From Erysipelothrix aquatica (GTDB lineage Bacteria > Bacillota_I > Bacilli_A > Erysipelotrichales > Erysipelotrichaceae), in contig NZ_WTSY02000008.1 in NCBI RefSeq assembly GCF_009828775.2, positions 1 to 64,000 on the forward strand: 64,000 bases of DNA, written 5' to 3'. The notes under the pieces are model-generated. The model was not told where the DNA came from. It ran no database searches and saw only the letters and a program-made list of their open reading frames with translations. The position numbers were made by a program, and so were the translations under genes. Positions 8,506 through 16,796 of the stretch are shown piece by piece (position 1 is the stretch's first letter; every line of letters begins with the position of its first letter).

Positions 8506-10014
8506 CTATTCTCCCTGCATAAATTTGGTTGCGAGTGTCATCACCGATTCTTGTGTAGCATCTTTGCTATCAAGGAATCCGGATATACGCCCTTCGCACA
8601 TAACCATAATTCGATCGGATACATTGAGTAACTCCGCCATTTCAGATGTAATCATAATGATGCTTTTACCTTGGTTCGCTAGATCGTTGATAATTTGATA
8701 GATTTCAAATTTAGCACCAACATCAATGCCTCGCGTTGGTTCATCAAGAATCAAGATATCTGGATTATTTGCCAACCATCGGGCAAGAATAACTTTCTGT
8801 TGATTTCCACCGGAAAGGTTTTCTATTTTCGTGCGTTTCGATGCGGTTTTGATTCGGAGTTTTTCTATTGAGTCCGTAACCATCGTATCCACACTTTTAT
8901 CATTAATCAGTCCGTATTTAATATGGTCATTAATAGATGTAATCGCGATGTTATCTTCAACAGATAAGACACCAAAGATTCCAGTACTACGACGATCTTC
9001 GGTTACCAGCGCAATTTTATTGGCGATGGCATCGTTGGGATGTTTGATAATCGTTTGTGACCCGTTGATTTTTATTAACCCCTGTTCGATAGGACGGATT
9101 CCGAAAATTGCTTCCATTAGCTCAGTCCGCTGTGCTCCAACCAGTCCTCCGACTCCGAGAACTTCACCCTGTTGGAGTTCAAAGAAGCATTCTTTAAATG
9201 ATAGAGGATCTGTAGATGTGAGGTTTTCAACGCGAAGAATAACATTTTCATGAGGGACGTTAGTTTTTTCAGGGAACATGCTTGTTAGCTCCCGACCAAC
9301 CATATTTTTGATAATGGATTGAACACTCATTTCTGAACTGGGCCATGTATTCACGTATTGGCCATCTCGCATGATGGTAATTTCATCTGAAATTCGTAAG
9401 ATTTCGTCCATCTTATGAGAGATATAGATGACCGCAATATTCTTTTGCTTGAGGCGGTCAATAATACTAAAGAGCATTTCAACTTCAGACGTTGTTAATG
9501 ACGATGTGGGCTCATCCATAATGACAATTTTGGCATTGTGCGATATCGCTTTCGCAATCTCAACCGATTGCATTTGCGAAACCGTTAATGTTTCCAGAAG
9601 TGCGGTTGGTTTTTTGTCTAAACCAACCTCTTCGAGTAAATCTTTGGTCCATGCATTAATTTTCTTATGATCGACTAAACCAAAGCGATTCAGTGGATAT
9701 TTCCCAAGAAATATATTTTCCGCGATTGTCATTTTCCGAATGGGTTGAAGTTCTTGATGGATCATTGCTAAGCCTGCATCCATAGCCTCTTTAGCATTTT
9801 TAAAGTCAACAGCTTGTCCATTATAAATAACTGTCCCGGCATCGCGATGGTAAATGCCAAAGAGACATTTCATCAACGTTGATTTACCTGCGCCGTTTTC
9901 TCCCATCAGTGCATGAACGGTTCCGGGTTTGAGTGCCAGTTGAACATTATCTAATGCCTTAACACCTGGAAATTCTTTTGTTAAGTTTGATATTTCAAGT
10001 ATGTTTGTTTCCAT
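8506..10014 (-). CDS. mglA: galactose/methyl-galactoside ABC transporter ATP-binding protein
   Basis: A CUT2-class ATPase with two fused nucleotide-binding domains (502 aa). The first has Walker A GENGAGKST (about 40-48), the signature VSQMQSVEIAKA near 146 and Walker B IVIMDEPTSSL near 163. The second has a degenerate Walker A (GLVGAQRTELMEA near 293) but a good signature LSGGNQQK near 403 and Walker B LILDEPTRGIDVG. This asymmetry is normal for MglA/RbsA. It follows mglB across a terminator-like hairpin and directly precedes mglC. Confidence 0.93.
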   Translation of the reverse strand: METNILEISNLTKEFPGVKALDNVQLALKPGTVHALMGENGAGKSTLMKCLFGIYHRDAGTVIYNGQAVDFKNAKEAMDAGLAMIHQELQPIRKMTIAENIFLGKYPLNRFGLVDHKKINAWTKDLLEEVGLDKKPTALLETLTVSQMQSVEIAKAISHNAKIVIMDEPTSSLTTSEVEMLFSIIDRLKQKNIAVIYISHKMDEILRISDEITIMRDGQYVNTWPSSEMSVQSIIKNMVGRELTSMFPEKTNVPHENVILRVENLTSTDPLSFKECFFELQQGEVLGVGGLVGAQRTELMEAIFGIRPIEQGLIKINGSQTIIKHPNDAIANKIALVTEDRRSTGIFGVLSVEDNIAITSINDHIKYGLINDKSVDTMVTDSIEKLRIKTASKRTKIENLSGGNQQKVILARWLANNPDILILDEPTRGIDVGAKFEIYQIINDLANQGKSIIMITSEMAELLNVSDRIMVMCEGRISGFLDSKDATQESVMTLATKFMQGE

Positions 10015-10030
10015 AATTTACCTACCTATT

Positions 10031-10055
10031 AAAAAAGTGTGCCGAAGCACACTTT
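10031..10055 (-). terminator. UUCG-loop attenuator between mglB and mglA
   Basis: A 9-bp stem (10034-10042 with 10047-10055) closes a tetraloop that reads UUCG on the minus-strand RNA and is followed by T6. Placed between the binding-protein gene and the ATPase gene, it probably gives partial termination so that mglB is made in excess. Confidence 0.8.
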
Positions 10056-10062
10056 AATGTTT

Positions 10063-11139
10063 CTATCCGCGCTCCGCGTAACGTACTTTAATTTCTGCGA
10101 TTGTTTCTTTACGTGCGTCTACACGTTTCAATTCTGCATCTTCAGGTTTCGTTACACCAACATAATCATGCCAGTAGTATGCTTCCACATCTTTTCCTTG
10201 CATTAATTCAACCGCAACGTCTGCAGCTGTATGTGATTGGTTAAAGTGGTCATTGAGTACTGTTCCAGTCAATTGTGCATTTTTGAGAAGTTCAAGTGCA
10301 TCAGGAATTGCATCAACACCAACAATATAGATGTCTTCACCAACTTTACGTCCAGCAGCATTAATTGCAGTCACCGCACCAACTGCCATTCCATCGTTGT
10401 TTGCGAAGATAACTTCAAGATCTTTACCGAATTGCTCCAACGCACTCGCTGTGAATTCTTGTCCTTTAGCAGAGTCCCAGTTTGCTTGGTAAGGTTGGGC
10501 CAGTAAGTTGACTGCGCCGCCCTTAGCTTCATAGCCTTTGATTGAATATTCAGTCCGTTGTTGGGCATCAACGTTTGCAGGGTCACCCATTAATGTAATA
10601 TATGAGATTTTGCCATCACCGTTGATATCTCCCTTGTTTGGAAGACCTGCAATCATTTCACCTTGGATGGTTCCGGATTGCGTTGCGTCAGCCCCAACAT
10701 AGGTTGTTTTACCTGGCCAGATTTCTAAATCTTGAGGGGTAGGTTCACGGTTAATTAAGACAACAGGTATTTCCTTAGCTTTCGCTGAATTAATAACAGA
10801 TGCTGCAGCCGTAGGATCAACTAAGTTAGCAATAATGACATCTTTTCCTTGAGCAATAAAATTATTGATTTGCTCTGTTTGTGTAGATTGGTCTTGTTTA
10901 CCATCTTGGATGTCTAACTTATAGGTATTACCATCTTTAGCACCCAGTTCACCAAAGTATTTTTCAAGCTCTTGACGGTAGAGTGTCATGAAGTTGTCAT
11001 CAAATCGATAAATCGCAACACCAACATTATATGTTTTTCCAGAACCAGAAGACCCATCGGTCTTGGCATTGTTTGCACCACATGCTACGAGCAGTACAGA
11101 CGCAAATAATATGACGAGTACTTTTTTCAATTGCTTCAT
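10063..11139 (-). CDS. mglB: galactose/glucose-binding lipoprotein
   Basis: Extracytoplasmic substrate-binding lipoprotein of the Mgl importer (358 aa). The signal peptide ends in lipobox LVAC (Cys20). The mature part is a type I periplasmic-binding-protein fold with RFDDNFMTLYRQELEKY (about 45-62), LINREPTP near 128, NNDGMAVGAV (about 246-255) and IVGVDAIPDALELLKNAQ near 272-289. These match the MglB family, including an EF-hand-like Ca loop region NKGDINGDGKISY (about 167-179). A strong promoter and ribosome site AAAGGGAGGA precede it. First gene of the operon. Confidence 0.92.
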   Translation of the reverse strand: MKQLKKVLVILFASVLLVACGANNAKTDGSSGSGKTYNVGVAIYRFDDNFMTLYRQELEKYFGELGAKDGNTYKLDIQDGKQDQSTQTEQINNFIAQGKDVIIANLVDPTAAASVINSAKAKEIPVVLINREPTPQDLEIWPGKTTYVGADATQSGTIQGEMIAGLPNKGDINGDGKISYITLMGDPANVDAQQRTEYSIKGYEAKGGAVNLLAQPYQANWDSAKGQEFTASALEQFGKDLEVIFANNDGMAVGAVTAINAAGRKVGEDIYIVGVDAIPDALELLKNAQLTGTVLNDHFNQSHTAADVAVELMQGKDVEAYYWHDYVGVTKPEDAELKRVDARKETIAEIKVRYAERG

Positions 11140-11184
11140 TCTATTGTCCTCCCTTTGACAAAAGTATATTGCTTGTGTACGTTC

Positions 11185-11213
11185 ATAATATGAAATGTAA
11201 GCGCTTTTGTCAA
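11185..11213 (-). promoter_or_regulatory. strong sigma-A promoter of the mgl-gal operon
   Basis: Minus strand: perfect -35 TTGACA (11208-11213), exactly 17 bases, -10 TATTAT (11185-11190). A cre-like site fills the spacer and a TAAACGTTTA palindrome lies just upstream of the -35. Confidence 0.85.
11196..11209. promoter_or_regulatory. cre-like site in the mglB promoter spacer
   Basis: TGTAAGCGCTTTTG matches 12 of 14 positions of the Bacillus cre consensus TGWAARCGYTWWCA. Between -35 and -10 it would block RNA polymerase when CcpA, or the local LacI-type repressor, is bound. Confidence 0.65.
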
Positions 11214-11218
11214 CGAAG

Positions 11219-12215
<997 letters not shown>

Positions 12216-12236
12216 TCATGCCTCCTGATACCACTA

Positions 12237-12254
12237 TAGTAAATTTTTAGTAAA
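12237..12254. promoter_or_regulatory. direct repeats in front of the LacI-type regulator gene
   Basis: TAGTAAA occurs twice with an 11-base period (12237-12243 and 12248-12254) over the likely promoter (TATAGT read on the minus strand). This fits autoregulation. Tentative. Confidence 0.35.
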
Positions 12255-12258
12255 ATAT

Positions 12259-12759
12259 CTAGTTGTTTTTTATGAATCGAAGATACCGTTGACGTACGGT
12301 ATAGACATATGCCGTTAATCCCAGTGTCGGAATCAGGACAATTAGGTATAAGCCATTCATATTTTTCATAAAGAAATAGGCATACAAAAAGATTACTGCA
12401 ATCAACACAACACCTACAAATCGGTCGACACGATTTACTTTGAGTTGAATGGCATCTTTGCGGTCATCATAATTGTGGGGAACCGGTTGGGTTATTGTTT
12501 GAGGGCGTGTCAAGAAATAGTAATAACCTCCTTGACTCCCCAAGTATTCACAACACACTGTGAAGCCAACATCGGTAAAGTTTTGTAGTGATGCAGGTTC
12601 CACGGAGAAGTGAACTGCATAGGTAAAAGGACCTTCATCAGTCGCTTCAAACGTATAACGCTCTCCATCAAACGTTTTGAGGATATACCCCTCCTTAGCT
12701 TCCAAATAGCGAATTTCATCCGCAACTTGATCCAACCCAAAGTATTTTTTTTCAATCAT
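12259..12759 (-). CDS. small DUF2812-like membrane protein
   Basis: A 166-aa protein. The N-terminal ~95 residues form a globular domain with the pattern EIRYLEAKEGYILKTFDGER followed by aromatic strands, resembling the DUF2812 domain of the genes at 2.6-4.9 kb. Two hydrophobic segments follow (about 108-126 and 132-150), with a basic tail. An ATG five codons upstream is in frame, but GGAGGA overlaps it, so ATG 12759 is used. It stands alone between the LacI gene and the histidine kinase, same strand. Function unknown; the family link is from pattern recognition only. Confidence 0.6.
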   Translation of the reverse strand: MIEKKYFGLDQVADEIRYLEAKEGYILKTFDGERYTFEATDEGPFTYAVHFSVEPASLQNFTDVGFTVCCEYLGSQGGYYYFLTRPQTITQPVPHNYDDRKDAIQLKVNRVDRFVGVVLIAVIFLYAYFFMKNMNGLYLIVLIPTLGLTAYVYTVRQRYLRFIKNN

Positions 12760-12818
12760 GAGTACGTCCTCCAATTACTTTCAGTTTAGTCACAAATAGC
12801 CAGCTCGTCAAGATAACA

Positions 12819-12844
12819 AAAGAAAACCACCTTACGGTGGTTTT
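12819..12844 (-). terminator. terminator of the two-component operon
   Basis: AAAACCACC (12823-12831) pairs with GGTGGTTTT (12836-12844) over a 4-base loop, followed by TTCTTTT on the minus strand. The stem touches the kinase stop codon. Confidence 0.75.
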
Positions 12845-14886
12845 TAATGAATACAAGGAAATTCGATGATAACTTTGAATAAGTCACCGTCAATCCCAAT
12901 GGTAAATTGCCCTGTTTGAATTTGAGTAAAGCTTTGTGCGATCGCGAGTCCAAGCCCACTTCCCGTTTCGGTTCGTGACTTATCACCACGAACAAACCGC
13001 GCCACAACTTCATCTGGCTTTAAGTTGAGTGGTGATGCCGATATATTCTTCATCGATACACGGACATTTGAATCCCGCACGGATACATCGACATAGAATC
13101 GCGTATGTTCCATCCCATACTTAACAACATTTTGAATAATATTATCAAAGATTCGGAACGTCTTATCTGCATCCAGATTAACCATTAGTGGTTGTTCTGC
13201 AATCTCGGTCACAACTTGAATATCGCGGCTTTCCAGTGCATCCTTGTGTTCAATCAACGCTTGTTCCACCAACGATACAATATCGAGTTCTTGTGCATCA
13301 AGTCTAATTTCTCCAGAGCTCGCCTTACTGATATCAAAAAGATCTTCAATGAGTTTTGTAAGTCGCTCAGTATAACTATTTAAGCGAACCGTATATTCTA
13401 AGCGTGTCGCATCATCCAATGTTTGATCTTGCAATAACTCACTATAATTTCGAATTCCCGTAAGGGGCGTTTTAAGATCATGGGACACATTTGTAATTAA
13501 CTCTGTCTTTGTAAGTTGTGATTGCATGGCTTCTTTAACGGCATGATCAAAGCCTTTATTGATTGTTGAAAGCTCATCAAGTATTGGTTTAAATAGTGTA
13601 GTTTTCATCGGTTCAACGGTATCAAAATCGCCTTGAGCAATATGAGCAGCTTGAGCTTGTAACGCCAAATAATCCGTCTTAACCCCCGTCAACAAGCGGA
13701 TACTGAAGTAGCTCAACACAACACCATAGACTAGTGCAAGTATGACTCCAAATGTGCCTAAACCAATCAGCACAATAATGATAAATGTATTGATGGCAAT
13801 TAACACGATGATACGGTTCTTAAACTTTGTCGTTAAGGGTGATGTCAAGAAGGTCGTAGAATTCCGTTTTACCCGTGCCATAAAACGTCCTGTATAGGTT
13901 TTTTCCTTGAACGTTCTAAAAATACCAAATGTTAGAACACGTTTCACGTAGAAAAGCGCAAGTACGTAGACACCAAAGATAATCGCCCACCATAGATACA
14001 TGTGAGATGCGACGAAACCGTAGGTGATCGATTGTCCCACCGAGAGCGTCATCATAACAGCATCAATTTGATACGTGTAAACTGACGCCAATGTAAAGGT
14101 TAGACTCGTTCCATATGAAACCAGAAGTGCCAGCAAAATGACGGCAAGTTCACCTTTTAAGTTCCAAATATTTTTAAATGGTGGAACCTCTGCCGCAATT
14201 CTGATCGGATAGATTACGATAAAAACTGCCAGAACTATCGCGCCAAACATGAGTAATGTGGCGGTTGTATTTTGTCGTGAATAATAGTCGGATGTAATTG
14301 TATTAATGACTTCAGAATTTCGAAGTTCTTTTTGGTTTGCTGAAAGTGCGAATACATAGTCGTATTTATCACTTAGTGAATATGAGCCCTTAAACTCAGG
14401 ATTGTCTGAATACCCGATTCCCAGACGTTCGTAAGGAAATCGATTCGTATCCATAAAGGGTTGAAAATCTTCAGGCACATTGATAGTCTGTGACCACTGA
14501 AACAAATCCTTATCATCTCTTTTCGCAAAATCGGCCGCATCCGAACCTGCAACCACTTCTTGTGTGTTTTTGTCTACTAGCCAAAATCGGATTGCGGGGT
14601 CATTCACAAATTGTTTGGAGATTTCCTCCATATTCTTATAAACCAAGCGTTTATAGTTGGGATCGCTGACGTCACTCTCAAGATTCTCAAGAACTACGGT
14701 TTGCTTATCATTGTTGTGTGAATAATTCGCTGCAACGATAGTCATTGAATGCGGATAATGACTCATCATTTCCTGCGAACTAACCGGACGAATAATCGCA
14801 TTCGGCTGCATGAGTGCATTGGAGCCATAGCTCAATGCACCAATTAAAAGTAATAGTAATGTCGTAAATAATAGTTTCTTTTTCAT
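12844..14886 (-). CDS. membrane sensor histidine kinase
   Basis: A 680-aa sensor. It has an N-terminal membrane segment (about 5-23), an extracytoplasmic sensing region (about 25-205), then several membrane segments (about 208-400) and a HAMP-like linker. The HisKA domain carries the phosphoacceptor His469 in NVSHDLKTPL, and the HATPase domain has an N-box (FDNIIQN near 580-586) and the G2 loop GSGLGLAIA near 641-649. The G1 box DxGxG is not visible; the segment reads VSMKNISASPLN, as in one common Firmicute kinase subclass. It follows its response regulator by 4 bases and is the last gene of the operon. The stimulus is unknown; the large multi-pass sensor suggests envelope signals. Confidence 0.88.
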   Translation of the reverse strand: MKKKLLFTTLLLLLIGALSYGSNALMQPNAIIRPVSSQEMMSHYPHSMTIVAANYSHNNDKQTVVLENLESDVSDPNYKRLVYKNMEEISKQFVNDPAIRFWLVDKNTQEVVAGSDAADFAKRDDKDLFQWSQTINVPEDFQPFMDTNRFPYERLGIGYSDNPEFKGSYSLSDKYDYVFALSANQKELRNSEVINTITSDYYSRQNTTATLLMFGAIVLAVFIVIYPIRIAAEVPPFKNIWNLKGELAVILLALLVSYGTSLTFTLASVYTYQIDAVMMTLSVGQSITYGFVASHMYLWWAIIFGVYVLALFYVKRVLTFGIFRTFKEKTYTGRFMARVKRNSTTFLTSPLTTKFKNRIIVLIAINTFIIIVLIGLGTFGVILALVYGVVLSYFSIRLLTGVKTDYLALQAQAAHIAQGDFDTVEPMKTTLFKPILDELSTINKGFDHAVKEAMQSQLTKTELITNVSHDLKTPLTGIRNYSELLQDQTLDDATRLEYTVRLNSYTERLTKLIEDLFDISKASSGEIRLDAQELDIVSLVEQALIEHKDALESRDIQVVTEIAEQPLMVNLDADKTFRIFDNIIQNVVKYGMEHTRFYVDVSVRDSNVRVSMKNISASPLNLKPDEVVARFVRGDKSRTETGSGLGLAIAQSFTQIQTGQFTIGIDGDLFKVIIEFPCIH

Positions 14887-14890
14887 ATGT

Positions 14891-15604
14891 TTACTCGGTA
14901 TCTTTTTCTATTTTATAGCCTACGCCCCAAACCACCTTGAGGTAACGCGGGTTCTTGGGATCAATTTCAATTTTTTCGCGGATTTTACGAATATGGACCA
15001 TAATGGTTTCACTTGAAATTGCCGTTTCCTGCCATACCGCTTCATACAAAGCATCACTTGAAAAAACATGACCTGGGTGTTTTATTAAGTGCTCTAGAAT
15101 TTGATATTCTTTCGGCGTTAAATGAACCGACTCGCCATCCACCTCAACATGTTTCAATTCAGGCATGAGTACCAATCCCCCCACTTGATAAAACTTCGGA
15201 TTCGTTTTCTGACTCAATTGTGCATGCAAGTCCAACGTCTGTTCATAGCGACGCAAATGAGATCGTACTCTCGCAAGTAATTCAATACTACTGAATGGTT
15301 TTGTCATGTAATCATCGGCACCCAAGTTTAACCCTTGAACTTTATCAACTTCTTCCGACTTCGCACTCAAGAACATGATTGGAAAATTGTATTTCATTCT
15401 TACATGCATTGTAAAGGTACTACCGTCCATTTCCGGCATCATGATATCAACAATCGCGAGATGAATCGTGCTGTTATTAACGACGTCGAGTGCTTCTTTT
15501 CCATTGCATGCTTGAAGGACTGTATAACCTTGTTTTTCTAAATTAATCGCGATTGCTTCGCGGATTCCCAAATCATCCTCAACCACCAATATTGTATGTG
15601 TCAT
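14891..15604 (-). CDS. OmpR/PhoB-family response regulator
   Basis: A 237-aa DNA-binding response regulator. The receiver domain (about 3-115) has the acidic pair ED-D near 9-11, phospho-acceptor Asp53 in IVDIMMPEMDG and Lys in MTKPFS near 103. The winged-helix output domain (about 140-235) shows LTPKEYQILEHLIKHPG and VWGVGYKIE at the end. An upstream in-frame ATG is rejected because GGAGG overlaps it; ATG 15604 follows GGAGGCAGCAGTA. It is co-transcribed with the histidine kinase. A promoter lies at 15627-15656 and a tiny membrane-peptide ORF is just upstream. Confidence 0.92.
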   Translation of the reverse strand: MTHTILVVEDDLGIREAIAINLEKQGYTVLQACNGKEALDVVNNSTIHLAIVDIMMPEMDGSTFTMHVRMKYNFPIMFLSAKSEEVDKVQGLNLGADDYMTKPFSSIELLARVRSHLRRYEQTLDLHAQLSQKTNPKFYQVGGLVLMPELKHVEVDGESVHLTPKEYQILEHLIKHPGHVFSSDALYEAVWQETAISSETIMVHIRKIREKIEIDPKNPRYLKVVWGVGYKIEKDTE

Positions 15605-15626
15605 TACTGCTGCCTCCATTATAATT

Positions 15627-15656
15627 ATTATAGTTTTTATTGATCAGAATGTACAA
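15627..15656 (-). promoter_or_regulatory. candidate promoter of the response regulator
   Basis: Minus strand: -35 TTGTAC (15651-15656), 18-base spacer, -10 TATAAT (15627-15632). It lies partly within the 23-codon ORF, so the operon may have two promoters. Confidence 0.55.
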
Positions 15657-15708
15657 TTGCACCAAACACCGTCAGTGCTAAACATAGAACTAAAAATAGT
15701 GTATCCAT
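15637..15708 (-). CDS. 23-residue putative membrane peptide
   Basis: A tiny ORF on the minus strand: ATG at 15708, stop TAA at 15637-15639, with AAAGGGG six bases before the ATG. The peptide begins MDTLFLVLCLALTVFG and ends in a polar tail VHSDQ, that is one membrane helix of about 18 residues (KdpF-like in architecture, not in recognised homology). It lies 32 bases upstream of the response-regulator start on the same strand. It could be a small membrane protein modulating the sensor kinase, a leader peptide, or chance. The ribosome site, hydrophobicity and position support a real gene, but there is no homology evidence. Confidence 0.45.
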   Translation of the reverse strand: MDTLFLVLCLALTVFGAIVHSDQ

Positions 15709-15741
15709 ACCATTCCCCTTTCGACTGCTATTATGTCAAAG

Positions 15742-15772
15742 AATTCTTAGGAAACCGTTGGTGCAATTCTTA
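15742..15772. promoter_or_regulatory. paired AATTCTTA direct repeats, possible response-regulator site
   Basis: The octamer AATTCTTA occurs at 15742-15749 and again at 15765-15772, a 23-base period (about two helical turns). It lies upstream of the 23-codon ORF and the two-component operon. OmpR-family regulators usually bind such direct repeats, so autoregulation is plausible. Confidence 0.4.
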
Positions 15773-15832
15773 AGATTTTCTAAAGTTTTCAAATATTCAA
15801 GATTATCCTGCATTTTTGACACATATGTCTTC

Positions 15833-15879
15833 AAAAAAAAGTGCTAATTGCCACGATAGCGCAATTAACACTTTTTTTT
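15833..15879 (-). terminator. terminator of the YtxH-like gene
   Basis: A long stem (15833-15850 with 15862-15879, one mismatch) contains TAATTG/CAATTA and is flanked by A8/T8, so it can act in both directions. It overlaps the stop codon of the minus-strand gene. Confidence 0.8.
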
Positions 15880-16183
15880 ATTCAGATATGTCCTGAGGTT
15901 GTTCGACAGCATCTTCGACAGTTTCCTGAACGGTTTGTGCTTTATCTTTTACATCCTCTACAAAGTTTGAGATGGTATCATCTGCTTTATGGACTGCATT
16001 TTTTATATTTCCTTTTCCAGTATCGACCCAACCATCTACTTGCATCATTGGATCATCAAGATATTCACCTGCGGTTCGTTTCACAGCACCTGTTATTTCA
16101 TCGAGGTATCCTGCTTGACGTAGTGTCTCATAGATTGCGACACCGGCAACAGCACCCAAAACGACAAATCCAAATTTTTTCAT
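15878..16183 (-). CDS. small YtxH-like membrane-anchored stress protein
   Basis: A 101-aa protein. It has an N-terminal hydrophobic anchor (KKFGFVVLGAVAGVAIYE, about residues 2-19), then a polar, helical, acidic region with repeated KNAVHKADD and VEDVKDKAQTVQETVEDAVE patterns (about 58-95). This is the architecture of YtxH and related general-stress proteins, but short. Ribosome site AAGGAGGGT precedes ATG 16183. It is a single gene with its own terminator. The role is probably structural or stress related; the family assignment rests on architecture. Confidence 0.7.
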   Translation of the reverse strand: MKKFGFVVLGAVAGVAIYETLRQAGYLDEITGAVKRTAGEYLDDPMMQVDGWVDTGKGNIKNAVHKADDTISNFVEDVKDKAQTVQETVEDAVEQPQDISE

Positions 16184-16757
16184 GATTACCCTCCTTGTCT
16201 TTTTATCTTACCACTTTTTTATGCCCCTTGCATAAACTCACCATCGATAACACAACATTTTTACGACGCTTTCACATTTCGTTAACGATACACAACCCGT
16301 AAAGCCACCATTCAAGGTTGTATTATGAAGGTCTCATTCATAAATCTTAAATTAATTACATATATACTTTATATATTAATAACATCTTTATTTCATGACA
16401 AAATGCGTTGGGTTCATGACAAATCAGCCACGGAATTTCATCAAACGAGTATGATAGTTTTGTTGAAGCAAGCAATTCGTTTTCATTACATTTAGATGCC
16501 CCAAACATTTCATGTATTCGCTTGCTTCGACACTTATAATTTCTAATAATATCTCAATAAGTGGCACACTTAAAGTTGGAACTTTGCTTACACACTGTTT
16601 CAACACTCAGCTTATTAACACGTCAGATGATCACCCCTGTAAATCTGAAAACCTCAATTTCACTGAAATGTACCCCATATCTACACTACCAAAACATTTC
16701 ACGAGCCACGAGATATTATGAGCTTATCGTGAGTGTTATCCCCATAACCCTTACATC
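16184..16757. other. 574-base AT-rich stretch without a supported gene
   Basis: No ORF here has a credible ribosome site and protein-like composition. It holds the upstream region of the YtxH-like gene and an AT-rich patch near 16350-16395. The 11-base direct repeat TTCATGACAAA occurs at 16392-16402 and 16413-16423, exactly 21 bases apart. The far end runs into the terminator of the GH18 gene. Confidence 0.6.
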
Positions 16758-16790
16758 AAAAAGTGATACATCCCCCATGTATCACTTTTT
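16758..16790 (-). terminator. terminator of the GH18 wall-protein gene
   Basis: A perfect 14-bp stem (16758-16771 with 16777-16790, core GTGATACAT) with a CCCCC loop is flanked by A5/T5. Confidence 0.85.
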
Positions 16791-16796
16791 CATTTT

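Noticed and set aside
16184-16757. Possible short plus-strand genes in the gene-free stretch
   Set aside because: The two overlapping short frames here lack ribosome sites, and their peptides look random.
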